Assembly (NCBI GenBank): GCA_021199335.1
Contig: JAJQIG010000056.1
Location: 1-64,000 of the forward strand
Direction of reading: 5' to 3'
Source: Oscillospiraceae bacterium
Lineage (GTDB): Bacteria > Bacillota > Clostridia > Oscillospirales > Ruminococcaceae
DNA length: 64,000 nucleotides
Shown here: positions 26,572-34,424 of the stretch, piece by piece
Layout of the letters: every line of letters begins with the position of its first letter
Numbering within the stretch: the first letter of the stretch is position 1
Notes under the pieces: model-generated
Told to the model about the DNA's origin: nothing
The model's input: the letters and a program-made list of their open reading frames with translations, nothing else
The model's database searches: none
Program-made: the position numbers and the translations under genes

Positions 26572-27648
26572 ATGCCGCTTCATATTGACACAACAGATGA
26601 TATTTTTGAGTACGCCAACGAGGTCGATGCAATGGTTGTTCCGGCAAACAAAAGACCGATTGTCGGATGTGGACTTGATTCAAAGATGTTTATGGCCGCC
26701 GGCTTTGATGAAGTCATGAGACAACGTGTGGCTATGGGAAACCTCCACATTGGTCAGGCAAAGGAGACGGACGGTTTCAGACTTGCAAAGTATCTCATAC
26801 ATACCGCCACTCCCATTTGGCTTGGGGGAACCTCAGACGAATGCCAAAAGCTCAAAAATTGCTATATCAACTCCATAAAGTGTGCGGATAGGCTCGGTCT
26901 GAAAAGCATTGCTTTTCCGCTGCTTTCCGCCGGAAACATGAAATTTCCTCGCGGAACAGCCGTAGAAACAGCCTTAGAGGCTATAGATGAGCGGCTTAAC
27001 ATTCATGACAGCCTTGATGTATACCTTGTAAAACGTCTTTCAGATGAATGCAAAGAAGCTGAAAAGGGATTATATCTTTATGAAAATCGTGACACACCTA
27101 TGGAGATTCTTTTGGATAAACAAAAGATACTTGACGCCGAAGGTCCCAATGAAGAAGCGGTTTACTATTACACCTTAGTGACCCAACAAATCGAAATTAA
27201 GGCTGCAAAGGAGGCGCAAGAGAAGAATACCGAGAAAGAACTGTCAAAATATCTTGCAGAAAACCCCAATGGGGATATCACTGAATACAAACGTGAGAGA
27301 TTTTACAAATACTTTGAAACCTGCGGCAAGAGTGCGGCAGAGCTTGCAAGGCTCGTTAACTGCGACAAAAGCACATTAAGCCGTATTAAAAGCGGTAAAA
27401 CAAAGGCTCCGAATAAAGGAACAATCGTTGCCCTTTCGGTTGCAATGGAGCTTTCCGCAGAGGAGCGATATGATTTCATAAATTGTTCCGGGTATTCCTA
27501 CCCCGTCTATGACGTAGACTTTAGGATAGAACAATACTTGCACAACGGTTATAAGACCATACGTGCCATAAATGAAGCGATATGGGTTATAACCAACGAG
27601 TATCTGGTTGCATATGACGGAGGCGAGAATATTTACGAGATAATATAA
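26572..27648 (+). CDS. macro domain fused to a C-terminal helix-turn-helix domain
   Basis: 358 aa. Residues 1-~160 are a macro domain (EYANEVDAMVVPANKRPIVGCG, AKYLIHTATPIWLGG, KSIAFPLLSAGNMKFP), the fold that binds or hydrolyses ADP-ribose and its derivatives. A charged coiled linker follows (IEIKAAKEAQEKNTEKEL). Then comes a lambda-repressor-like HTH (KSAAELARLVNCDKSTLSRIKSGKTKAPNKGTI) and a tail with DFINCSGYSYPVYDVD. It could be a transcription regulator sensing an ADP-ribose-type ligand, or an ADP-ribosyl hydrolase in a conflict system. Its ribosome site is TAGGAGGA. Confidence 0.8.
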   Translation: MPLHIDTTDDIFEYANEVDAMVVPANKRPIVGCGLDSKMFMAAGFDEVMRQRVAMGNLHIGQAKETDGFRLAKYLIHTATPIWLGGTSDECQKLKNCYINSIKCADRLGLKSIAFPLLSAGNMKFPRGTAVETALEAIDERLNIHDSLDVYLVKRLSDECKEAEKGLYLYENRDTPMEILLDKQKILDAEGPNEEAVYYYTLVTQQIEIKAAKEAQEKNTEKELSKYLAENPNGDITEYKRERFYKYFETCGKSAAELARLVNCDKSTLSRIKSGKTKAPNKGTIVALSVAMELSAEERYDFINCSGYSYPVYDVDFRIEQYLHNGYKTIRAINEAIWVITNEYLVAYDGGENIYEII

Positions 27649-27825
27649 CAATGCTGCCGATGTCCCCTTCTCGCCCATCGGCTCGGTCGGTGCTTCGTCC
27701 ACCGAACACCCGCATCCTCTTAGGCGGCAAGAGAAACCTTTGCAAAATATCAAATCAGCATTCGGGGCGAGCTTGTCAGAGCTACGCTTAAACCGCATCC
27801 TAATCCTACCTTAAAATAGTATAAT
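27649..27825 (+). other. non-coding stretch with small hairpins
   Basis: No credible gene. GC-richer than the neighbours. Two short stems are visible: CCGATG...CATCGG and TCGGTG-cttcgtc-CACCGA (27687-27705). No known RNA recognised. Confidence 0.4.
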
Positions 27826-27875
27826 AATTTCGTCCGAAAGGTCTATCAGAACCTTTCGGACGAAATTTTTTTATT
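27826..27875. terminator. very strong terminator between the macro gene and the clpP-like gene
   Basis: AATTTCGTCCGAAAGGT pairs perfectly with ACCTTTCGGACGAAATT (17 bp), followed by T7. Confidence 0.85.
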
Positions 27876-27885
27876 TTTTTCAAAA

Positions 27886-27929
27886 GTTGCACGCCGTGCA
27901 ACCACTTATCGAAAAAGCAGTGGTATAAT
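27886..27929 (+). promoter_or_regulatory. -10 box with an upstream palindrome, likely regulated promoter of the clpP-like operon
   Basis: TATAAT at 27924-27929 has no good -35. Instead the perfect palindrome GTTGCAC-GCC-GTGCAAC (27886-27902) sits at about -45 to -60, where an activator or repressor could bind. Confidence 0.5.
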
Positions 27930-27961
27930 ATAATCAATCTAAAGGAAAGGTGATATGAATT

Positions 27962-28552
27962 ATGAATAACCAATCGTACATTGAAGAAACAGCAAAGGGG
28001 AAAACAGTAGTCCCTCTCCACGGTCACCTGTTGACGGAAAGATGTCTATTCATCACGGGAGAGATAAACGAAGAAACAGCCATTGAATTTATGCAGGCTA
28101 TGCTTTTCCTACAAAGTGATAAAAAGCCCATAGACATTTACATCAACAGCTGCGGCGGCGAAATAACCGCAGGTCTTGCTATCTATGATATGATACAGGG
28201 CTGCAAAAATGATATAACCATATATTGCGTAGGTCAGGCTTCAAGCATGGCAGCAATCCTGCTTGCATCGGGCAGAAAGGGCAGACGCTTTATCCTCCCT
28301 CACAGCCGCGTCATGATACATGAAGCGCTGCTCAAGGGCAACGTAAGCGGCTCAGCAACCTCGATTTCCCACATTTCCGAATCTATCCTTGAAACAAGGG
28401 ATATTGTAAACGGAATACTCGCAAAGCATACAGGCAAGTCGCTTGAAGAAATCAACGCCGCAACGGTGTTTGACAACATGATGAACGCCAACGAAGCCGT
28501 AGACTTCGGCATTTGCGATGCAGTCACAGACAGCATTTTCAACAGAGAATAA
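27962..28552 (+). CDS. divergent ClpP-family serine protease
   Basis: 196 aa. ClpP fold with GEINEETAIEFMQAMLFLQ, DIYINSCGGEITAGLAIYD, the nucleophile in GQASSMAAILLASG, His in SRVMIHEAL and the acidic residue in the VFDNMMNANEA region, so the triad is present. It differs from housekeeping ClpP (HEALL instead of HQP; no propeptide). ClpP needs a AAA+ partner to feed substrates; no clpX/clpA is adjacent, but a VirD4-like ATPase follows 35 nt later. Likely an accessory paralogue. Ribosome site AAAGGAAAGG. Confidence 0.85.
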   Translation: MNNQSYIEETAKGKTVVPLHGHLLTERCLFITGEINEETAIEFMQAMLFLQSDKKPIDIYINSCGGEITAGLAIYDMIQGCKNDITIYCVGQASSMAAILLASGRKGRRFILPHSRVMIHEALLKGNVSGSATSISHISESILETRDIVNGILAKHTGKSLEEINAATVFDNMMNANEAVDFGICDAVTDSIFNRE

Positions 28553-28587
28553 ATCTTGCAGCCTAAATTTGAAAGGAGCAATTAATT

Positions 28588-29844
28588 ATGAGTGAAAGAA
28601 GATTTTCAGCCTACGAAGAAACCACGAATGCCAATTCAGAGTTTATGAACAGCGAGGTTATTATCGCCCAAAACTGCCGATACAGTCTTAACGACATAAA
28701 AAGCCGCATTAACAATAACTCGCTTATAGTCGGAGGCAGCGGAACGGGCAAAACGTCAACCGTTGTTGCGCCGAACATTGAGCAGGCGGTAGGAAGCTAT
28801 ATCGTCAGCGACCCAAAGGGAAACCTTTATAAGAGGTACAGACGATATCTCGAAAAGCGTGGATACGATGTGTACAATATCGACTTTATCCACCCCGAAA
28901 GATCAACGCACTATAACCCGCTTAATTATATCCACACAACCCAGGATATTATAAGCATCGCCTCGACCCTTATAAATGAAGGCGAGGATGGGTACACAAG
29001 AAACGACCCATTCTGGGATAACATGGCAATAATACTGCTCTCCTCAATAATCGGATACATGGTTGAAACCGAGTATACTCCGTTTAACTTCAGCGGCATT
29101 CTGCGGCTTGTTCGTGAGGGCGAAAGGGCAGATGAGGATAGTAAGCTTTCACACCTTTCCGCCAGATTTAAATTACTTGACCGTGACAGCTGGGCACGAA
29201 ACCATTTCACCGATGCGAACCAAGCGCCGTACAAAACCTACGACTGCATCAGGGCGACCCTTGTATCAAAGTTTTCGACCCTTGATACAAAGGAGCTGCA
29301 ATGCATGATGGACGGCAATGACTTCACGTTTGAATCCATAGGTGAGAAAAAAACAGCCATCTTTGTAACCGTCAGCGACACCGACAGATCGATGGACTGC
29401 CTTGCCAACATCTTCTTCACCCAAGCAATGCAGCAGCTTTGCAAATTTGCGGATGAAAAGCACGACAGCAGGCTGCCCGTACCTGTACGCTTTATCCTCG
29501 ATGACTTTGCGACGAACTGCAGAATCGATGAATTTCCGAGAATGATTTCATCAATACGCTCAAGAGGAATCTCAGTAATGCTCCTCATTCAGTCCGAATC
29601 ACAGCTCGCAAAGGGCTACGGCGACGACAAAATGACAATTAAAGCAAACTGCGACACCTATATGTACCTCGGCGGCAATGATTACTCCACAGCGGAATCA
29701 GTCGCTATGATGTGCAATAAGCCCGTTAGCCAAATCCTATATATGCCTATAGGTAGCTGTTGGGTGTTCAGGCGAGGCTCGAAGCCTGTTTTCGCCGAAA
29801 CCCTCGTCCCGGGTGAACGCAAAATTATTGAAAAATGCGGCTAA
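28588..29844 (+). CDS. VirD4/TraG-type coupling ATPase, soluble and orphan
   Basis: 418 aa. Walker A SLIVGGSGTGKTSTVVAPNI, SYIVSDPKGNLYKRY, NPLNYI, Walker B-type VRFILDDFATNC, and a C-terminal MLLIQSESQL are typical of type IV secretion coupling proteins. These pump DNA or protein to a conjugation channel. Unlike true VirD4 it has no N-terminal membrane helices, and no relaxase, MPF or mating genes are in the window. It pairs with the ClpP-like gene. It may be a relic of an integrative element, or a repurposed motor acting with the protease (speculative). Confidence 0.82.
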   Translation: MSERRFSAYEETTNANSEFMNSEVIIAQNCRYSLNDIKSRINNNSLIVGGSGTGKTSTVVAPNIEQAVGSYIVSDPKGNLYKRYRRYLEKRGYDVYNIDFIHPERSTHYNPLNYIHTTQDIISIASTLINEGEDGYTRNDPFWDNMAIILLSSIIGYMVETEYTPFNFSGILRLVREGERADEDSKLSHLSARFKLLDRDSWARNHFTDANQAPYKTYDCIRATLVSKFSTLDTKELQCMMDGNDFTFESIGEKKTAIFVTVSDTDRSMDCLANIFFTQAMQQLCKFADEKHDSRLPVPVRFILDDFATNCRIDEFPRMISSIRSRGISVMLLIQSESQLAKGYGDDKMTIKANCDTYMYLGGNDYSTAESVAMMCNKPVSQILYMPIGSCWVFRRGSKPVFAETLVPGERKIIEKCG

Positions 29845-29856
29845 AATGCGTGAATT

Positions 29857-30192
29857 CTATCTTTCACGCTCGCCGCCCCTTTCCTCAGCCTTGCTGCGGT
29901 CGAAATTTTTCCTCCGCAGCAGAGCTACGGCGTCCTCAAGGAGCTGTATATCCTCATTCGGGAGGTCGGTTACATCGATAACCTGTCTTTTATCCTCAAT
30001 TCCTAGAAGATAGTCCGTTGTAACATGAAAAATCTCGGCAAGCTTGACAAGCACCTCGGATGACGGAGAACGCAGGGACTGCTCATAATAGCTGACAGCC
30101 GCTTTTGAAATCCACATTCTGTCGGCGAGCTGTTTTTGAGTAAGCCCCGACTTCTGACGCAGTTCCTTTAGCCTTGTTCCGAAATCAACCAT
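29857..30192 (-). CDS. XRE-family transcriptional regulator
   Basis: 111 aa. HTH_3 domain at the N-terminus (GTRLKELRQKSGLTQKQLADRMWISKAAVSYYEQ...TTDYLLGIEDK), then an acidic-to-basic tail (NEDIQLLEDAVALLRRKNF). Convergent with the VirD4-like gene, 12 nt apart. Ribosome site TGGAGGTG. A plausible regulator of the clpP-virD4 pair, by position only. Confidence 0.88.
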   Translation of the reverse strand: MVDFGTRLKELRQKSGLTQKQLADRMWISKAAVSYYEQSLRSPSSEVLVKLAEIFHVTTDYLLGIEDKRQVIDVTDLPNEDIQLLEDAVALLRRKNFDRSKAEERGGERER

Positions 30193-30261
30193 ATTTACAC
30201 CTCCAGGTTAGTAATAGTTTACCACAAAATCGTACAACTAACATTGGAATTTTGGTACAAT

Positions 30262-30480
30262 AAATGTTGACAAAAGGAAATTCATTAGATATAATATAAA
30301 ATACAAGAAAAAATTAACTTTATTAGAGAGAGGTAATTATTATGAAAAAAAGTAACAAATCAATTATCGCAGCTGTTATGGTTGCGCTTGCCGTTATTTC
30401 GATGGCAGGATGCGGCAACGAAGAATCTGATTTAGAGTCAAACCTTGAAAGGCTTGACCAAATGGATGCAAATGCGGAAT
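30262..30480 (+). repeat. copy 1 of a duplicated promoter-plus-lipoprotein-head segment
   Basis: The promoter, leader and first ~43 codons match 30578-30795 closely (AGAGAGAGGT, then MKKS.K.IIAAV and ISMAGCGNEESDLESNLERLDQMDA). Confidence 0.75.
30267..30295 (+). promoter_or_regulatory. sigma-A promoter of lipoprotein copy 1
   Basis: TTGACA, 17 bp, TATAAT. Confidence 0.8.
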
Positions 30481-30521
30481 ACTGTATTGAAAATCCGAGT
30501 ATTTATGGCGAGTTATCCTAA
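30342..30521 (+). CDS. 59-aa truncated lipoprotein paralogue
   Basis: Too short for the ORF track. MKKSNKSIIAAVMVALAVISMAGCGNEES... has a complete signal peptide and a lipobox (SMAGC), then matches the head of the next gene up to LDQMDA before a short unrelated end (NAEYCIENPSIYGELS). It has its own promoter and ribosome site (GAGAGAGG). It is most likely a leftover from a partial tandem duplication, but it could make a small lipopeptide. Confidence 0.6.
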   Translation: MKKSNKSIIAAVMVALAVISMAGCGNEESDLESNLERLDQMDANAEYCIENPSIYGELS

Positions 30522-30577
30522 TATTAAAATTAATTCGGCATAAATTTGTGTAACATTTTTTGTATTTTTAGTACAAA

Positions 30578-30795
30578 TTGTGTTGACAAAATGGAATTTA
30601 TATGGTATAATGCAAAATGTTGTAAGAAAACTGACTTTTTTTGAGAGAGAGGTTATTGTCATGAATATGAAAAAAAGCTACAAAGCAATTATCGCAGCCG
30701 TTTTGGTTGCATTCTCCGTTGTTTCAATGGCAGGATGCGGCAATGAGGAATCTGATTTGGAGTCGAACCTTGAAAGGCTTGACCAAATGGATGCG
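30578..30795 (+). repeat. copy 2 of the duplicated promoter-plus-lipoprotein-head segment
   Basis: Matches 30262-30480; continues into the full-length lipoprotein gene. Confidence 0.75.
30583..30611 (+). promoter_or_regulatory. sigma-A promoter of lipoprotein copy 2
   Basis: TTGACA, 17 bp, TATAAT. Confidence 0.8.
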
Positions 30796-31914
30796 GCGGA
30801 TGCTGAAGCCGAAATTGAGAAGGGACTTCAGGGACTCGATGGTGGTTCAACCGCCGAAGCGACCTCCGAATCCGCAGCTATTGCGCAATATCTTTCCAAG
30901 GTATTGTACGTGTGCGCAGCAGGAGATCTCACCGAAATCGGTATAAGTAACGGAACGGCGCCAACCGATTTCAATACATATAAATATGAGCTTCTTGATG
31001 AAACAAGCGGCAAAATTGAAGCCGAAATAGACGGCAAAACAAAAAAAATAAAATGGAATCTTGACGATGCGGATGTTTATGGAAAGGTTGATGAGAAAAA
31101 TTTCTCCTGTAAATACGTTACTGTTACCGTGGACGGAGTAAGCTACACATATCCCGAGGGTGCGGATAAAAAGGACTACATTGACCCATTCGCTGATTTA
31201 GACGTTACATTTTCGGGAATTTCTCCCAACAGCACAGTTAGCTTATCGGGAAAGAATTCCTACTGCTATTACACAGTTTCCCCCGAGGAAGGCTTTTATA
31301 ACGGAGATGTCGTAACAATCACCGCTGAGCTTGCAGGCACACAAAGCAAGGAGCTTTTGGAGGATACAAGGGAATACACTGTTGAGGGTCTTGCTTATTA
31401 TCCCACACAGCTTTCCGACATTCCGCAGGAAACGCTTGACAAGTTCGCATCGCAGGCAAGCGACGTTCTTATGGCAAAATATGCGAAATGGCAAGAGGGA
31501 ATGCAGCTTGACAGTCTTGACAGCCTTGGCTATTATCTCCTTACAAGCAAGTCAAACAACAGCCCTTACAACATTCTCTATTGCGTATTCAAGGTATCAA
31601 CCACCGTTACGGGACAGCACCCCGATATGTCGGGAGATCAAAATGTCGGCAACGAATCATACTATGCCGTTGTTGAATTTGAATCCTATCCCAACATTAT
31701 AACAATTCTTGCCGACGGCACTGTTTCCATTGACACTTCAAACTACAGCATATCCGGCAGCACCATTAAGAGCGAATATGGCTATAACAGCGGCTGGGGT
31801 TCCAATTACTACTCATATGGCGATGGATATTCAGACCTTGACACGGCATTTACAAAGTGCGTAACGCAGAATATCGATTCATACAATTACGAAAGCAGTG
31901 TTGTTGAAAAGTAA
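30661..31914 (+). CDS. lipoprotein of unknown function
   Basis: 417 aa with signal peptide and lipobox VVSMAGCGNEESD. The body shows beta-rich, Ig-like text (DVTFSGISPNSTVSLSGKNSYC...EGFYNGDVVTITAELAG) and a C-terminal region with YNILYCVFKVSTTVTG and YYAVVEFESYPNI. Clostridial lipoproteins like this are often next to zinc-ribbon or small membrane proteins, as here; the function is not known. ATG 30661 follows GAGAGAGG; the track start 30580 is inside the promoter. Confidence 0.75.
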   Translation: MNMKKSYKAIIAAVLVAFSVVSMAGCGNEESDLESNLERLDQMDAADAEAEIEKGLQGLDGGSTAEATSESAAIAQYLSKVLYVCAAGDLTEIGISNGTAPTDFNTYKYELLDETSGKIEAEIDGKTKKIKWNLDDADVYGKVDEKNFSCKYVTVTVDGVSYTYPEGADKKDYIDPFADLDVTFSGISPNSTVSLSGKNSYCYYTVSPEEGFYNGDVVTITAELAGTQSKELLEDTREYTVEGLAYYPTQLSDIPQETLDKFASQASDVLMAKYAKWQEGMQLDSLDSLGYYLLTSKSNNSPYNILYCVFKVSTTVTGQHPDMSGDQNVGNESYYAVVEFESYPNIITILADGTVSIDTSNYSISGSTIKSEYGYNSGWGSNYYSYGDGYSDLDTAFTKCVTQNIDSYNYESSVVEK

Positions 31915-31935
31915 AAAAAATAGGAGGAACAAAAA

Positions 31936-32196
31936 GTGTTTAAAATATTATTTGAAAATGCCGGTAAGAAGCTTAAAGCAGTTGCAATAGCTGTATTTAT
32001 ACTGTTCGTGATAATCGGTATTGTTGCCGGTAAAATTGCGAGCGATGCATTAGATCCAAGCATGGAAACGGTATTCATTGTTGTCGGAATAATTATGGGA
32101 GCAATTTCCGGCTGGATAAATTCCATATTTCTGTATGCCTTCGGTGAGCTTTGCGAGAATATGCGCCGTGTACGCTTGGCAAAAGAGAAGAAGTAA
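31936..32196 (+). CDS. small two-helix membrane protein
   Basis: 86 aa, GTG start after AGGAGGAAC. Two hydrophobic segments (VAIAVFILFVIIGIVAG and VFIVVGIIMGAISGWINSIFLYAFG) and a charged tail (ENMRRVRLAKEKK). It is a clear paralogue of the next gene (shared SGW-INS-FLYAFGELCE). Unknown function. Part of the run that starts with the lipoprotein. Confidence 0.7.
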   Translation: MFKILFENAGKKLKAVAIAVFILFVIIGIVAGKIASDALDPSMETVFIVVGIIMGAISGWINSIFLYAFGELCENMRRVRLAKEKK

Positions 32197-32213
32197 TCGG
32201 AGGGAATGAGGAT

Positions 32214-32504
32214 ATGTTTAAAAATGCAGGGAAAAGGCTGATGGGGCTTGCTAAGTTTATCTTTTGGCTGACAGTTATACTGGGGCTTATACTTGGGTTT
32301 ATTTTTAGTCTTGCTAAGAGTGAAGAAATTTTCATTCTTGTGGGCATTATAGCCGGCGTTCTGTTCGGCTGGATAAGTTCACTGCTTTTGTACGCTTTCG
32401 GCGAGCTTTGCGAGGAGGTGCGCCTTTTGGCGGAGCTTGAGGAAAATGATTCCGACAGCAAACCTGCCACAGCAGTAACCAACGTTGTTAACGGCAACGG
32501 TTAA
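32214..32504 (+). CDS. small two-helix membrane protein, paralogue of the previous gene
   Basis: 96 aa. MFKNAGKRLMGLAKFIFWLTVILGLILGFIF and ILVGIIAGVLFGWISSLLLYAFGELCEEV repeat the layout of the upstream neighbour, 17 nt away. ATG 32214 follows GGAGGGAATGAGG. The track's earlier start is inside the first gene. Confidence 0.7.
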   Translation: MFKNAGKRLMGLAKFIFWLTVILGLILGFIFSLAKSEEIFILVGIIAGVLFGWISSLLLYAFGELCEEVRLLAELEENDSDSKPATAVTNVVNGNG

Positions 32505-32562
32505 ACCCTTTAACGAAGAGCTTTAGTCAGACACCTATGGCAAAAACAGCTTTTGAAATCAC

Positions 32563-32594
32563 GGAAAGAGCCGATACAGCTATCTGCTCTTTCC
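32563..32594 (+). other. intercistronic hairpin
   Basis: GGAAAGAGC pairs with GCTCTTTCC over a 14-nt loop, with no T run. It may tune expression of, or protect, the mRNA between the membrane proteins and the B-box gene. Confidence 0.45.
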
Positions 32595-32619
32595 CGAGAA
32601 TAACGAGGAGGAATATAGA

Positions 32620-33090
32620 ATGATATGCTATTTTCATGAAGGACGAGATGCAGCTGCACAATGCAGCGGCTGCGGAAAATTTCTGTGCAAGGAATGCGCA
32701 AGCGCTTACAATCCACCTCTTTGCCCCGACTGTATCGGACAGGTAGCAGCCACAAATGAAGCAAGCGACAAAAAAATTATTACTTTATCACGAGTATTTG
32801 GCGGAATAGGCATTTTTTACACTGTGTGTATAGGCGGTCTTTTTGGTTTAAAAAATGGCGCAAGCGGTGTTATAGGCGCTTTAATTGCCGGAGTTCTGCT
32901 TACATGGTATCTCGCCGGCATACCCTTTGGATGGCGAGTAATAGGCAAAGCGACATCAAAGATATTTCTAAACCTACCTATTGTTGGATGGCTGATCTAT
33001 TTTGCCTATAAGGTTATCTTTTCGGGACTTGTCGGAATGTTCGTTATGCCAAGATTTTATATTAAGAGAAGAAGAGAAAAGAATAGCTAA
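32620..33090 (+). CDS. membrane protein with N-terminal B-box-type zinc finger
   Basis: 156 aa. The first ~40 residues hold a Cys/His cluster (CYFHEGRDAAAQCSGCGKFLCKECA...CPDC) typical of bacterial B-box zinc-binding domains. Three to four hydrophobic segments follow and a basic tail (KRRREKNS). Function unknown; such proteins recur beside Clostridial zinc-ribbon/TM genes. Last gene before a strong terminator. Confidence 0.75.
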   Translation: MICYFHEGRDAAAQCSGCGKFLCKECASAYNPPLCPDCIGQVAATNEASDKKIITLSRVFGGIGIFYTVCIGGLFGLKNGASGVIGALIAGVLLTWYLAGIPFGWRVIGKATSKIFLNLPIVGWLIYFAYKVIFSGLVGMFVMPRFYIKRRREKNS

Positions 33091-33099
33091 CATATACAC

Positions 33100-33132
33100 C
33101 CTCCTTATCGGAAGCCGATAAGGAGGAATTTA
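33100..33132 (+). terminator. terminator after the B-box gene
   Basis: CCTCCTTATCGG/CCGATAAGGAGG perfect 12-bp stem; the T-rich tail is weak (AATTTATTT). Confidence 0.65.
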
Positions 33133-33220
33133 TTTAAATAAGTGCAACCGCCGCACGGTGACGTCAGCCCCACATTTTGACCCTTATATCGAAAAGCCAC
33201 AGAAAATACGTTTCAAAAAC

Positions 33221-33249
33221 TTGACAAGCATAATTCAATGTGATATACC
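33221..33249 (+). promoter_or_regulatory. sigma-A promoter of the ABC importer operon
   Basis: TTGACA, 17 bp, TATACC. The 90 nt between the terminator and this promoter hold nothing I recognise. Confidence 0.65.
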
Positions 33250-33312
33250 TTATTCGGATATGCAGTTAACCTGTATATTACAAAACTTTAATACTTTAAA
33301 GGGGAATGTTTT

Positions 33313-34320
33313 ATGAAAACTATGAAGAAAGCTGCAGCTGCTGCACTTTCCTGCGTTATGGCAGGAATGATGTTCACGGGCTGCGGAGGCACAGACGACA
33401 CAGCCGACAGCGGTAATGACAGCGCAGACGCTTCTGCCGACAAGGTTTACAACGTTGGTATATGCCAGCTCGTTGAACACACCGCTCTTGATGCCGCTAC
33501 AGAGGGCTTTAAGACAGCTCTTACCGATTTGCTCGGCGACAGCGTTGTTTTCGATGAGCAGAACGCTCAGGGTGAAAGCACAAACTGCGCTACAATCTGC
33601 TCGGGCTTTGTTGCAAACAACTGCGACCTTATCCTTGCAAACGCAACGGGCGCCCTTCAGGCTGCCGCTGCCGCTACAAACACTATTCCGATTATAGGCA
33701 CATCAATCACCGACTACGCCACTGCCCTTGACATTGACGAATGGACAGGCAAGACTGGCACGAATATTACAGGTACATCAGACCTTGCCCCAATCGACCA
33801 GCAGGAGGATATGCTCCTTGAGCTTTTCCCCGATGTTAAGCAGGTTGGTATCCTTTATTGCTCATCCGAGCCTAATTCCAAATATCAGGCTACAGTATTT
33901 GAAGAAGCTCTTACAGCCGACGGAGTTGCTTACAAGGAATATTCCGCTGCCGATACAAATGAAATTCAAGCAATAACAACAACAGCTATTTCCGAATGTG
34001 ATGTTCTTTACATCCCCACCGATAACACAATGGCTTCCAATACAGAGGTTATTAAGAACATTGCCGTTCCCGCAGGAATCCCTGTTATCGCAGGAGAAGA
34101 GGGTATCTGCACAGGCTGCGGTGTTGCAACGCTTTCAATTAGCTATTATGATATTGGCTATAAGGCAGGCGAAATGGCTTACGAAATCCTTGTAAACGGT
34201 CAGAATGCAGGCGATATGGACATTGAATTCGCTCCCAACGTTGTTAAGGAGTACAATGCCGAAATCTGCGAAACACTCGGAATTACACCTCCCGAGGGTT
34301 ATACTGCGATCAGCGAATAA
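33313..34320 (+). CDS. ABC transporter substrate-binding lipoprotein (ABC_sub_bind/TrpX-like)
   Basis: 335 aa lipoprotein (lipobox MFTGC). The mature part has the periplasmic-binding fold of the ABC_sub_bind (COG2984) family: YNVGICQLVEHTALDAATEGFKTAL, IPIIGTSITDYATA, VGILYCSSEPNSKYQ, DVLYIPTDNTMASN. Some members bind tryptophan or other aromatic amino acids; the ligand here is unknown. First gene of a three-gene importer. Confidence 0.88.
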   Translation: MKTMKKAAAAALSCVMAGMMFTGCGGTDDTADSGNDSADASADKVYNVGICQLVEHTALDAATEGFKTALTDLLGDSVVFDEQNAQGESTNCATICSGFVANNCDLILANATGALQAAAAATNTIPIIGTSITDYATALDIDEWTGKTGTNITGTSDLAPIDQQEDMLLELFPDVKQVGILYCSSEPNSKYQATVFEEALTADGVAYKEYSAADTNEIQAITTTAISECDVLYIPTDNTMASNTEVIKNIAVPAGIPVIAGEEGICTGCGVATLSISYYDIGYKAGEMAYEILVNGQNAGDMDIEFAPNVVKEYNAEICETLGITPPEGYTAISE

Positions 34321-34346
34321 TTCATTTCAGACTATCGATGCTACAA

Positions 34347-34378
34347 TGCGGCGGCAGGCATAATCTCCTGCCTCCGCA
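34347..34378 (+). other. intercistronic hairpin behind the binding-protein gene
   Basis: TGCGGCGGCAGG pairs with CCTGCCTCCGCA (one mismatch), no T run. Such hairpins often hold a higher mRNA level for the binding protein than for the membrane parts. Confidence 0.55.
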
Positions 34379-34424
34379 CTAATATTATGCGCCACCTATT
34401 TACCACCGAATGGAGAGATTTGTT

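Noticed and set aside
28588-29844. An active conjugative element
   Set aside because: Only the coupling-type ATPase is present; relaxase, VirB4 and mating-pore genes are missing from the window.
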